Assembly: GCA_015060865.1 (NCBI GenBank) | Contig: SUXS01000001.1 | Location: 186,001 to 250,000, forward strand | Length of the DNA: 64,000 bases | Reading direction: 5' to 3' | Source of the DNA: Bacteroidales bacterium | Lineage (GTDB): Bacteria; Bacteroidota; Bacteroidia; Bacteroidales; Bacteroidaceae | In this document: piece after piece, positions 27,194-36,043 of the stretch | Layout: each line of letters starts with the position of its first letter | Numbering within the stretch: position 1 is the stretch's first letter | Program-made: the position numbers and the translations under genes | The notes under the pieces: model-generated | Databases searched by the model: none | Seen by the model: the letters and a program-made list of their open reading frames with translations, nothing else | What the model was told of the DNA's origin: nothing

Positions 27194-28507
27194 ATGAAAA
27201 TCATGAAATTTGGCGGCACCTCCGTAGGTTCCGCACAGCGTATGCAAGGCGTTGCTTCGCTCATCAACGATGGCGAAGACAAGATAGTGGTACTCTCAGC
27301 CATGTCGGGCACTACCAACTCATTGGTAGAGATCTGTGGCTACCTTGCCAATAACAATCCCGATAGTGCCAATGAGGTCATCAACAAGCTTGAGAATCTC
27401 TATAAGAAACATATCAACGAACTGTACAGCACTGAGGAATACAAGCAACAAACTTTAGCTTTGGTAAAAGAGGTATTCAACTACCTACGTTCATTCACCA
27501 AGCAACTCTTCACCTCTATCGAGGAGCGCATCATCTTAGCGCAGGGTGAAATCATCTCCACCAACATGATGACCAATTACCTCAAGGAGCAGGGAGTGAG
27601 CACACACCTCATTGCTGCGCTCGACTATATGCGTACCGACAAGAATGGTGAGCCCGATACCTCCTACATCAAGGAAAAACTCTCCGAGGTGCTGGCTGCC
27701 AGTCCCAAGGTGCAGATATACATCACACAGGGCTTCATCTGCCGCAATATCAATGGAGAAATCGATAACCTGCAACGCGGAGGTAGCGACTACACAGCTT
27801 CGCTCATCGGAGCAGCTGTCGGTGCACGCGAGATACAGATCTGGACCGATATCGACGGTATGCACAACAACGACCCCCGCATCGTAGACAAGACCACCGC
27901 CGTACGTCATCTCCACTTCGAGGAGGCTGCCGAGTTGGGTTACTTCGGAGCCAAGATTCTACACCCCACCTGTATACAGCCGGCCAAGTTTGCCAATATC
28001 CCCGTCAAGCTGCTCAATACCATGCAGCCCGACGCCCCTGGTACAACCATCAACAATGAGGCCGACCCTGGCACTATCAAGGCCGTTGCCGCCAAGGAGA
28101 ACATCACCGCCATCAAAATCAAGTCGAGCCGAATGCTCCTCGCCCACGGTTTCCTCCGCAAGGTGTTCGAAATCTTCGAGAGCTACCAGACCTCTATCGA
28201 CATGATTTGTACCTCCGAGGTCGGTGTATCCATGAGTATCGACAACACCAAGCACCTAGGTGAGATTGTTCACGACCTGAAGAAGTACGGTACCGTAACC
28301 ATCGACCACAACATGTGCATCATCTGCGTGGTGGGCGACATGGACTGGGAAAACATCGGCTTCGAGGCACGCGCCATGGATGCCATGCGCGACATTCCCG
28401 TACGTATGATTTCATTCGGCGGTAGCAACTACAACATCTCCTTCCTCATCAAGGAGAGCGACAAGCAACGTGCGTTGCAGGCACTGCAGGATAACTTGTT
28501 TAAATAA
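27194..28507 (+). CDS. lysC: Aspartate kinase
   Basis: A 437-aa monofunctional aspartokinase for the first step of the lysine/threonine/methionine and diaminopimelate pathways. N-terminal KFGGTSVGSAQRM, QGEIISTNMM, GRGGSDYTA-equivalent LQRGGSDYTASLIG, WTDIDGMHNNDPR, then two ACT domains (AVAAKENITAIKIKSS and CIICVVGDM). Forms ftsE-lysC-lysA with its neighbours; lysA shares the pathway. Feedback control by lysine through the ACT domains is expected from the family. Confidence 0.96.
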   Translation: MKIMKFGGTSVGSAQRMQGVASLINDGEDKIVVLSAMSGTTNSLVEICGYLANNNPDSANEVINKLENLYKKHINELYSTEEYKQQTLALVKEVFNYLRSFTKQLFTSIEERIILAQGEIISTNMMTNYLKEQGVSTHLIAALDYMRTDKNGEPDTSYIKEKLSEVLAASPKVQIYITQGFICRNINGEIDNLQRGGSDYTASLIGAAVGAREIQIWTDIDGMHNNDPRIVDKTTAVRHLHFEEAAELGYFGAKILHPTCIQPAKFANIPVKLLNTMQPDAPGTTINNEADPGTIKAVAAKENITAIKIKSSRMLLAHGFLRKVFEIFESYQTSIDMICTSEVGVSMSIDNTKHLGEIVHDLKKYGTVTIDHNMCIICVVGDMDWENIGFEARAMDAMRDIPVRMISFGGSNYNISFLIKESDKQRALQALQDNLFK

Positions 28508-28627
28508 TTAGGAATTAGGAGTTAGAAATTAGGAGTTTGAGCCATCCGGACACTTACTCCTGACCTATAAATCCTAACGCCTTACTCTTAATTCCTAACT
28601 CCTAACTCCTAACTCCTAATTTAAGAC
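28508..28627. repeat. Heptamer-phased spacer, lysC-lysA
   Basis: Begins right after the lysC stop: TTAGGAA, TTAGGAG, TTAGAAA, TTAGGAG, TTTGAGC. About 15 bp intervene, then from 28558: TCCTGAC, CTATAAA, TCCTAAC, GCCTTAC, TCTTAAT, TCCTAAC (three times), TCCTAAT, TTAAGAC, and the lysA ATG. Left and right arms are complementary (TTAGGAG against CTCCTAA). Confidence 0.85.
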
Positions 28628-29791
28628 ATGATTAAAGGAACATTCCCCGTTGAGCGTTTCAAGGACATCGAGACGCCCTTCTACTACTACGATACGCGTG
28701 TGTTGCGCGAGACCCTCGACACCATCCGTGAGGAGCTACGCCGCAATCCTGAATATGAGATGCACTATGCCGTCAAGGCCAATGCCAACCCCAAGATACT
28801 GCGCATCATCAGTGCAGCTGGCTTGGGAGCCGACTGCGTGAGCGGTGGTGAGGTACGTGCAGCCATCGAGGCTGGCTTCCCCGCCGACAAGGTGGTATAT
28901 GCCGGTGTTGGCAAGAGCGACCGCGAAATCAATCTTGCCCTCGACTACAACATCCATTGCTTCAATGTAGAGTCCGAAGCCGAACTGCTCATCATCAACG
29001 AGCTTGCTGGGCTAAAGAACAAGACCGCACGCATTGCCCTGCGCATCAACCCCAATGTGGGGGCGCATACCCACAGCAACATCACTACCGGACTTGCCGA
29101 AAACAAGTTCGGTATCAACTTGGAGCAGATTGAGAGTGTCATAGAGCAGGCTATAGCCCTTCCTCACATCGACTTTGTGGGCATACACTTCCATATCGGT
29201 TCGCAGATACTCGATATGATTGATTTCGTGGCCCTGTGCAACCGCATCAACGAGCTCACCACTCTGTTTGAGCGTCGCCGTTATCCCATCCGTAGCATCA
29301 ATGTAGGCGGAGGTTTGGGAGTCGACTACGGACATCCCAACCACAAGTACATCCCCGACTTCCACAGCTATTTCGAAGTCTTCCGCAAGCACCTGCGCTT
29401 GATACCTGGGCAGACACTCCACTTCGAACTTGGCCGTAGCGTCGTGGCCCAGTGCGGTAGCCTCATCACCCGTGTACTCTATGTCAAGGAGGGCACCTGC
29501 AAGCGCTTTGCCATCGTCGATGCCGGCATGACCGACCTCATCCGTCCGGCCCTCTACCAAGCCTATCACCGCATCGAGAATATATCGTCCGACGAGCCCG
29601 AGGTCACCTATGATGTGGTTGGTCCTGTTTGCGAAAGTTCCGATGTGTTCGGTAAATCAATTGACCTGAATGCTACCCACCGTGGCGACTTTATCGCTAT
29701 CCGCTCAGCCGGAGCCTACGGAGAGATTATGGCCTCTCAATACAATTGCCGCCCCTTACCCAAGGGGTATCTGAACGAAGAACTTTTATAG
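28628..29791 (+). CDS. lysA: Diaminopimelate decarboxylase
   Basis: A 387-aa PLP-dependent fold type III enzyme making L-lysine from meso-diaminopimelate. PLP lysine in HYAVKANANPKIL, substrate/PLP motif FGINLEQ, HFHIGSQ, glycine loop NVGGGLGVDYG, ELGRSVVA, and the second active-site segment GPVCESSDVFG; it ends GAYGEIMASQYN. Follows lysC in the same direction across a repeat-filled 120-bp spacer, consistent with one operon. Confidence 0.96.
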   Translation: MIKGTFPVERFKDIETPFYYYDTRVLRETLDTIREELRRNPEYEMHYAVKANANPKILRIISAAGLGADCVSGGEVRAAIEAGFPADKVVYAGVGKSDREINLALDYNIHCFNVESEAELLIINELAGLKNKTARIALRINPNVGAHTHSNITTGLAENKFGINLEQIESVIEQAIALPHIDFVGIHFHIGSQILDMIDFVALCNRINELTTLFERRRYPIRSINVGGGLGVDYGHPNHKYIPDFHSYFEVFRKHLRLIPGQTLHFELGRSVVAQCGSLITRVLYVKEGTCKRFAIVDAGMTDLIRPALYQAYHRIENISSDEPEVTYDVVGPVCESSDVFGKSIDLNATHRGDFIAIRSAGAYGEIMASQYNCRPLPKGYLNEELL

Positions 29792-29930
29792 CAAAACATC
29801 CGCTCCATAACATCAAAAGCTACTAGAACAGAAAGAAAAGATAAAAAAAATTATAATAATTCATTTTTATTTCTTTTATTTGTACCATATAAACTACACC
29901 ATACCATTAAAACAACTAGTATTATTTAAA

Positions 29931-31721
29931 ATGGATACGCACGAGACGACAATTCCTGAGGTTGCAGAAACAAATGAAGCCATGGTTTCCCCTACAGAGA
30001 CAACTACCGTAGAAACGGTTAGCACGGTGAGTTATGCAGACACTGCAGAAGTGATAGAACGGATTAAAGTACTGGCCAATACCCCCCTTAATGTCACAAA
30101 AGAGGAACTAGACACTCTAAAGCAAACCTTCTACAAGCTGTACCATGCTGCAAACGAAGCCGCACGTGTAGCTTTCATAAACAATGGTGGCCAACCTGAA
30201 GAATTCCAATACGACAATAGTCCGGAGGAAGAATACAAAGCAGCCTTGGCAGTCATCAAGGAAAAACGTGCAGAACATCAACGAGAACAAGAGCGTATTC
30301 TTGAAGAGAATTATCTAAGAAAAGAAACTATTTTGGATCAAATACAGTCCATAGTAGATAATTCCGATAAGGAGCAAGCCTCATATAATGAATTCAAAGC
30401 CCTCCAACAGGAGTGGAAAAATATAGGCAACGTCCCTCCCACCAAACAAACCGATTTGTGGAAACGCTACCAACAGCTCACAGAACGTTTTTATGACATA
30501 CTGAAACTCAACATCGAGTTTCGAGAGTACGACTTTAAGAAGAATCTCGAAGCAAAGACTCGGCTTTGCGAAGCTGCTGAGCGTTTAGCCGATGAGGGAG
30601 ATGTCATTTCTGCATTTCACCAACTACAAAAACTACATGAAGAATATCGTGAAACAGGGCCTGTAGCAAAAGAGTTCCGCGATGAGATATGGGATCGTTT
30701 TAAATCAGCTTCTTCAGCAGTAAACAAACGCCATCAACAGCATTTTGAAGAAATCAAGAAGAGAGAAAACGAAAATTTGGATAAAAAGACAGCCATATGC
30801 GAACGCATAGAAGCTATAGAGTACGAGAAACTTGTGACCTATACACTTTGGAACGAAAAGACCCAAGAGGTCATTGCCATGCAAGAAGAGTGGAAAACCA
30901 TAGGGTTTGCTCCACAAAAAATGAATACAAAGATTTTCGACCGATTCCGTGCTGCTTGTGACAAGTTCTTCGTACACAAGGCCGAATTCTTCAAATCTAT
31001 GAAAGATAACCTCACCACAAATTTAGAGAAGAAGACAGCGCTTTGCGAACAAGCCGAAGCTTTGCAAGAGAGCACAGAATGGAAAGCTACCGCAGACAAA
31101 CTTGCTGCATTGCAGCGCGAATGGAAAGCAATAGGCCCAGTTCCCAAGAAACACTCAGACGCCATATGGAAACGCTTTATCTCCGCTTGTGATGCTTTTT
31201 TTGAGAAGCGCAAAGAGGCAGGTTCATCCCAACGTTCAGAGGAGCAACAGAATCTAGCAAAGAAGAAAGAGGTGATAGCGGCACTTTCAGCCATTACCCC
31301 TGAAAATGCAACAGAAGAAGATGCCGTAAAACTCCACAATCTTATCCGCGAATGGAATAGCATAGGACATGTCCCTTTCCGTGACAAAGACAAAATCTAC
31401 AAGCAATACAAAGCACTCATCGACCGACTCTTTGATGCATTGCACGAAAGCGAGGCCACAAGAAAGGTCGCCCGATTTAAAGACTCAATCAAAGAGGGTA
31501 TGAACATAGGACGCGAACGCGAGAGATTGCTCAGAGCTTATGAAAACATGTGCAATGAAATCAAAACCTATGAGAACAATTTAGGTTTCCTCACCGCATC
31601 AAGTAAAAACGGGAACTCCCTTGTAGCTGAAATGCAGCGAAAGATGGAAAAGTTGAAAGGTGATGCAGAAGTGATATTAAAAAAAATAAAGGCTCTTGAA
31701 GAGCAAAGCGAAAACGAATAA
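29931..31721 (+). CDS. DUF349 repeat protein
   Basis: A 596-aa mostly alpha-helical, coiled-coil-rich cytosolic protein built of repeated about 70-aa DUF349 units. Repeated core: LQQEWKNIGNVPPTKQTDLW, MQEEWKTIGFAPQKMNTKIF, LQREWKAIGPVPKKHSDAIW, LIREWNSIGHVPFRDKDKIY. The start at 29931 (MDTHETT) is preferred to an upstream in-frame ATG (29880) in the AT-rich leader. Family function unknown to me. Followed by a terminator. Confidence 0.9.
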   Translation: MDTHETTIPEVAETNEAMVSPTETTTVETVSTVSYADTAEVIERIKVLANTPLNVTKEELDTLKQTFYKLYHAANEAARVAFINNGGQPEEFQYDNSPEEEYKAALAVIKEKRAEHQREQERILEENYLRKETILDQIQSIVDNSDKEQASYNEFKALQQEWKNIGNVPPTKQTDLWKRYQQLTERFYDILKLNIEFREYDFKKNLEAKTRLCEAAERLADEGDVISAFHQLQKLHEEYRETGPVAKEFRDEIWDRFKSASSAVNKRHQQHFEEIKKRENENLDKKTAICERIEAIEYEKLVTYTLWNEKTQEVIAMQEEWKTIGFAPQKMNTKIFDRFRAACDKFFVHKAEFFKSMKDNLTTNLEKKTALCEQAEALQESTEWKATADKLAALQREWKAIGPVPKKHSDAIWKRFISACDAFFEKRKEAGSSQRSEEQQNLAKKKEVIAALSAITPENATEEDAVKLHNLIREWNSIGHVPFRDKDKIYKQYKALIDRLFDALHESEATRKVARFKDSIKEGMNIGRERERLLRAYENMCNEIKTYENNLGFLTASSKNGNSLVAEMQRKMEKLKGDAEVILKKIKALEEQSENE

Positions 31722-31749
31722 CTCATTCCCTATTTATTAGCCTATAAAT

Positions 31750-31780
31750 AAATGCCACAATTTGTGGCATTTATTTTTTA
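31750..31780 (+). terminator. Terminator after the DUF349 gene
   Basis: AAATGCCACAA and TTGTGGCATTT form an 11-bp stem around a very small loop, followed by a T-rich run. Confidence 0.85.
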
Positions 31781-31824
31781 TTCCTAAAAAAAACAGCCTA
31801 TCGCTAAAAAAAAACAAGAAACGC

Positions 31825-31855
31825 TTGTTCATCTAAAAAAAAACATCTAAATTTG
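31825..31855 (+). promoter_or_regulatory. Promoter of tRNA-Ser
   Basis: TTG at 31825-31827 and TAAATTTG at 31848-31855, 20 bp apart, 36 bp before the tRNA. Confidence 0.75.
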
Positions 31856-31890
31856 CATCGCTTTTGAACAGAAGACCTATTCATAGCACT

Positions 31891-31975
31891 GGAAAGGTGG
31901 TAGAGTGGTCGATTACAGCGGTCTTGAAAACCGCCGTGCTGAGAGGCACCGGGGGTTCGAATCCCTCCCTTTCCG
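31891..31975 (+). tRNA. tRNA-Ser (TGA)
   Basis: Class II tRNA, about 85 nt: acceptor GGAAAGG/CCTTTCC with discriminator G, anticodon stem GCGGT/ACCGC with loop CTTGAAA (anticodon TGA), a long variable arm and GGTTCGAATCC T arm. No encoded CCA. Own promoter and terminator. Confidence 0.95.
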
Positions 31976-31976
31976 C

Positions 31977-32017
31977 AAGAAAGACGAGTAACTTTTGTTA
32001 CTCGTCTTTCTTTTTAC
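31977..32017 (+). terminator. Terminator of tRNA-Ser
   Basis: AAGAAAGACGAGTAAC pairs with GTTACTCGTCTTTCTT around a TTTT loop (16-bp stem), followed by a T-run. Confidence 0.95.
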
Positions 32018-32121
32018 AAAAAGAACAAAGAGGACAAGAACAACAACTGACGATAATGCAATCAAAAGCATTCCTTATAAGCCAAAGAAGATTTTCATAT
32101 TCTTACAACACACAACTACCG

Positions 32122-32865
32122 TCAACGTTCAAGCCAAGCCATGAAATCATCTACCCGAGAGCGGCTCACGGTGAGTTCTACGGGCGACTCCACAAAAGGG
32201 ATTATGCGCAAGCGGCCATTATGCTTCACTATACTCTTGATGCCATTTGAGGCTATGATACAGCTACGCGAAATCTTGAAGAACTTCTCAGGGTCGAGCA
32301 TCTCGGCCACCACATCGAGCGATGCATCAAGTACATAGCGGCAAGCAGCCGATGTGACCACATAGTTGCACTTCTCCTCAGAGCATATATAGGCAATATC
32401 CGCTGTAGGAACAGGGACTATACGATCGTTGAACTTCACCACCAAACGTTCCCTATAGCGCTTGGGTTCAGATAGGGTATTCATCACGGCAACCATATCT
32501 GGTTTTTCGCTTCGGGCACGGCAACGCGACACGGCACGCTGCAGTGCTTCTGGTGCAATGGGCTTGAGCAGATAATCTACGCTACCCGCCTCAAAGGCTT
32601 TGATGGCATAGGTATCGTAGGCGGTAGTCATGATGACCTTTCCCTCTACATCTACCTTTCGGAATATCTCGAAGCATACGCCATCGGCCAGTTCAACATC
32701 CATAAACAGGATGTCTGCCTTGTGAGAGGGGTCTTGCAACCACTCCACTGCACTAGCCACCGAGGTTACTGCACCTACCACGGTAAGGTCGGCACAGTAT
32801 TGCCCCAGCATCCTCATCAGGTTATTCTGTGCCATTATTTCATCTTCTATAATCAGTACGGTCAT
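32122..32865 (-). CDS. LytTR-family response regulator
   Basis: A 247-aa cytosolic regulator with an N-terminal receiver domain (VLIIEDE acidic pair, phospho-acceptor Asp in ILFMDVELADG, TTAYD, and KPI lysine) and a C-terminal LytTR DNA-binding domain (CSEEKCNYVV, FFKISRSCIIASNGI, ELTVSRSRVDDF). Encoded downstream of the LytS-like kinase across a repeat-rich 206-bp spacer, so they form a pair. Targets unknown; the starch locus diverges from this pair, so a regulatory link is possible but only positional. Confidence 0.92.
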   Translation of the reverse strand: MTVLIIEDEIMAQNNLMRMLGQYCADLTVVGAVTSVASAVEWLQDPSHKADILFMDVELADGVCFEIFRKVDVEGKVIMTTAYDTYAIKAFEAGSVDYLLKPIAPEALQRAVSRCRARSEKPDMVAVMNTLSEPKRYRERLVVKFNDRIVPVPTADIAYICSEEKCNYVVTSAACRYVLDASLDVVAEMLDPEKFFKISRSCIIASNGIKSIVKHNGRLRIIPFVESPVELTVSRSRVDDFMAWLER

Positions 32866-33060
32866 ATCATGTTTTGAGTTTTTAAGTTTTTGAGTTTATA
32901 AATGTTTCACATTTAAGACCACTTGCTTGCTCTGCAATATCATGCAAGCATATATTGCTCTCGCTACGCTGCGTGGTTGTGAGTTTGAGTTTCTGAGTTC
33001 AGTCGGCTTGCGTCTAACAAACTTATAAACTCAAAACTCAAAAAATTACTTTTATTCTCC
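32866..33060. repeat. Low-complexity repeat spacer in the two-component operon
   Basis: Words such as TTTTGAG, TTTTTAA, GTTTTTG, AGTTTAT near 32873-32900, GTGAGTT, TGAGTTT, CTGAGTT near 32982-33000, and the complementary CTTATAA, ACTCAAA, ACTCAAA near 33021-33045. This is a less regular member of the heptamer family, again with complementary ends. Confidence 0.6.
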
Positions 33061-33071
33061 ATTTTCAATTC

Positions 33072-34457
33072 TTAAAGCAGCGGTATTACCACCCGATAAA
33101 ACTCATCTGTACTATCAATGACCATATCTTGCGCTGATAGGGTGTGATAGTGCTCGCGTATATATTTCTGTCCGAGTCCAGTCGACGCTGGACGCGTATA
33201 TTTGGGTAATACATTATTTTCTATCATAAGCTGTTCCTCGTTGGCCGATATGGTAATACGTAGCGGATTGGCGGCACTCACCGCATTGTGTTTGAGCGCA
33301 TTTTCCACCAGAAGTTGTACGGTACATGGTACCACCATACGCCGCATAGCCTCATCAGCAATAGCGTACTTCACCTCAAACCCATCGGCAAACCTCACCT
33401 TCTGCAGGGCCACATACTCCTGTATGAAGTCAATCTCCTCGCGCAAGGGCACCAGCGCGTCCTCCTCGCACCGTAGCATGTAGCGATACATATGAGCCAG
33501 TTTGTGTATGTAGTCACTGGCCTGCTCGGTACGCTGCTCGCATACGAGTCCGTCGAGAGTGTTGAGTGAGTTGAAGAGAAAGTGAGGGTTCACCTGTTGC
33601 TTGAGCGTCGCATACCGATACTGAGCCTGTGCCGCCCTCACGCGCTCGAGCTGCATAGTTTTTCGTATAGTGAACACGATATCGACCAATATCACAATAC
33701 AGCAGATGGTAGTTTCCACGAGCACCGACGCGATAAAATAACGTAGGTAGTTATGTATATCTACCGCAATAGTCGCAGTTCTCTCATGCGCAATGCTGAA
33801 ACACCATGCTCCTACAGCCGATACCACTCCCACAAAGAGCACGTAGCCGAACCACATCAGCGACTTGCGCCTTATCTTACGTTGATGGCGCAATCTCCTC
33901 ACACAGATGATGGTAATACAGGTATAGGTGATGAAGGCAGGCGAACTCGACAGGATTTCCCATGCATAATCCATTACACTGGTTCCGGCATACAAAGGAG
34001 AGGAGAAGAGCATAGCAGCACCTATGCGTAAGGCCAATATGCCCCCAACGATGGCAAACGTCCATCGCAATTTCGAATCAGAACGTGAGGGATCGGCCTC
34101 CGCTCTATTTATTTTATAGGTAAGGCGCGATAGAAGTATGAGAGTCCATCCCAGCAATTCAGTAGTCAGCACGGTAGAGAAAATTCTTGCTGCCACCTCC
34201 ACATCCATAAAATGACGTATGATGCCGGCACCCAAGGTACCAACGACAAAACCAACCACATTGACCACTATCACCATCACTGCAATGATGTCAATGGGCA
34301 TGCCTTTTTTGAGGCACAGTATTACCGTCATTGTCATGGTAAAGATGGTCAGCGTGAGTGCATCATCCATCCCAGCCCATTGGCAGACAAGAACAACCAA
34401 GGCATGCAATAAGGCAAAAAGATGTATCACTCCCGAGGATTTCATCGTTCTCAGCAT
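33072..34457 (-). CDS. LytS-like sensor histidine kinase
   Basis: A 461-aa membrane kinase. The N-terminal half has about six to eight TM segments with no extracellular domain of size. The C-terminal half carries the His-kinase domain typical of LytS/YehU proteins: LKQQVNPHFLFNSLNTL (phospho-acceptor His in NPHF), RYMLRCEEDALVPLREE, and ATPase N-box QLLVENALKHN, with GLGQKYI as a G-box remnant. Start 34457 or ATG at 34445. Partner is the LytTR regulator downstream. Signal unknown. Confidence 0.92.
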   Translation of the reverse strand: MLRTMKSSGVIHLFALLHALVVLVCQWAGMDDALTLTIFTMTMTVILCLKKGMPIDIIAVMVIVVNVVGFVVGTLGAGIIRHFMDVEVAARIFSTVLTTELLGWTLILLSRLTYKINRAEADPSRSDSKLRWTFAIVGGILALRIGAAMLFSSPLYAGTSVMDYAWEILSSSPAFITYTCITIICVRRLRHQRKIRRKSLMWFGYVLFVGVVSAVGAWCFSIAHERTATIAVDIHNYLRYFIASVLVETTICCIVILVDIVFTIRKTMQLERVRAAQAQYRYATLKQQVNPHFLFNSLNTLDGLVCEQRTEQASDYIHKLAHMYRYMLRCEEDALVPLREEIDFIQEYVALQKVRFADGFEVKYAIADEAMRRMVVPCTVQLLVENALKHNAVSAANPLRITISANEEQLMIENNVLPKYTRPASTGLGQKYIREHYHTLSAQDMVIDSTDEFYRVVIPLL

Positions 34458-34635
34458 ATCAGCGCAAAGTTTACATTCTGGGTGTAAAGATACAATTATT
34501 TTCTGATACCATCGATACTTTTAGCGTCTTTGTGCAAAAAACCGTTCGTCACGCATTCGAGGCAATTCATCATAGTAAACTTGCCATTCGTCAGAAACAA
34601 TGCCCCCGAAGGGGGTAGCATACAAAAAAGATTCC

Positions 34636-34643
34636 TATTTTTG
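34636..34643 (+). promoter_or_regulatory. Possible -7 box upstream of the starch locus
   Basis: TATTTTTG fits TAnnTTTG and lies 78 bp before the transporter ATG. No TTG is found 19-21 bp upstream, where instead a GC-rich dyad (CCCCC, GAA, GGGGG, 34602-34615) sits. An activator-dependent promoter is one explanation. Confidence 0.4.
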
Positions 34644-34720
34644 CATAGAATATAGAAAGGTTCATTGATGAATTCAGCTATAACGATTAACCAAATAAAA
34701 AACAAAAGAAAGCACATACC

Positions 34721-36025
34721 ATGACCTCCAATCGTTTATCATTTTGGCAACTCTGGAATATCAGCCTCGGCTTCTTCGGAGTGCAAATAGCCTATTCGCT
34801 CCAGAGCGCCAACATCAGTCGCATCTTTGCCACATTGGGTGCTGACCCCCACGACTTGAGTTATTTCTGGATTCTTCCACCTTTAATGGGCATGATAGTA
34901 CAGCCTATCGTAGGCAAGTACAGTGACAAGACATGGTGTCGATTTGGTCGCCGCATCCCCTACTTGTTCATAGGTTCGCTTGTAGCAATCCTCGTCATGT
35001 GCATGCTGCCCAATGCCGGCAGCTTTGGATTTACCATAGGCGGTGCCATGATATTCGGTCTTATCGCCCTCATGTTGCTCGACACCTCTATTAATATGGC
35101 CATGCAACCCTTCAAGATGCTTGTAGGCGACATGGTAAACGAAGAGCAAAAGGGCAAGGCCTACTCCATACAGAGTTTTCTTTGCAATGCGGGTAGTCTT
35201 GTTGGTTACATCTTCCCTTTCTTGTTTGCTTGGATAGGCTTATCCAATACCGCTCCTGAAGGTGAGATTCCCGACACCGTGAAGTACGCCTTCTATATCG
35301 GTGCAGCCATCCTCATCCTCTGCGTATTGTACACTAGCGTCAAGGTCAAGGAGATGCCCCCGAAAGAGTATGCCGAGTTCCACGGTATCGACCCACAGAC
35401 ACAAAAGGAAAAGTCACCCGGTATGCTTACCCTACTCAGGAAGGCTCCGAGCACCTTTTGGACAGTGGGTCTCGTACAGTTCTTCTGTTGGGCAGCCTTC
35501 ATGTACATGTGGACCTACACCAACGGCGCCATTGCCGACACCGTATGGGAAACTACCGACGTACGTTCCGAGGGCTATCAGGAAGCAGGTAACTGGGTAG
35601 GTATTCTCTTTGCCGTACAGGCCATAGGCTCTATGCTTTGGGCACTTCTCATCCCTAAGTTCAAGAACATCAAAACAGCCTATGTCGTAAGCCTCCTGTT
35701 GGGTGCCGTAGGCTTCGCCTCTGTATTCTTCATACACGACCAATATATACTGTTTGCATCATTTCTTCTTATTGGAGCAGCCTGGGCAGCAATGCTCGCC
35801 ATACCCTTCACATTGCTCACCAACTCGCTTTCAGGCGACCATATAGGCACCTACCTCGGACTTTTCAACGGTACCATCTGCTTGCCTCAGATTGTAGCTG
35901 CCGCATGTGGAGGAATATTGCTCAGAATGGTAGGTGGCAGCCAAGTGTCAATGTTTCTCATTGCAGGCATCCTGCTCGTGTGTGGTGCTGCTGCAGTATA
36001 TTTAGTAAAAGAAAAACGAGCATAA
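34721..36025 (+). CDS. MFS sugar transporter (SLC45/GPH-like)
   Basis: A 434-aa inner-membrane permease with 12 hydrophobic segments. QIAYSLQSANISRIF at the N-terminus and the loop GKYSDKTWCRFGRRIPY (MFS-like RxGRR) resemble maltose/sucrose-type symporters of Bacteroidetes. It heads the starch locus, with susC starting 18 bp after its stop, so it probably carries maltose or malto-oligosaccharides from periplasm to cytosol. Confidence 0.88.
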   Translation: MTSNRLSFWQLWNISLGFFGVQIAYSLQSANISRIFATLGADPHDLSYFWILPPLMGMIVQPIVGKYSDKTWCRFGRRIPYLFIGSLVAILVMCMLPNAGSFGFTIGGAMIFGLIALMLLDTSINMAMQPFKMLVGDMVNEEQKGKAYSIQSFLCNAGSLVGYIFPFLFAWIGLSNTAPEGEIPDTVKYAFYIGAAILILCVLYTSVKVKEMPPKEYAEFHGIDPQTQKEKSPGMLTLLRKAPSTFWTVGLVQFFCWAAFMYMWTYTNGAIADTVWETTDVRSEGYQEAGNWVGILFAVQAIGSMLWALLIPKFKNIKTAYVVSLLLGAVGFASVFFIHDQYILFASFLLIGAAWAAMLAIPFTLLTNSLSGDHIGTYLGLFNGTICLPQIVAAACGGILLRMVGGSQVSMFLIAGILLVCGAAAVYLVKEKRA

Positions 36026-36043
36026 TCAAACATCTATATTAAT

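Noticed and set aside
34602..34615. GC-rich dyad as a terminator
   Set aside because: Neither strand has a U-tract after it, and it lies in a divergent promoter region, not behind a gene.
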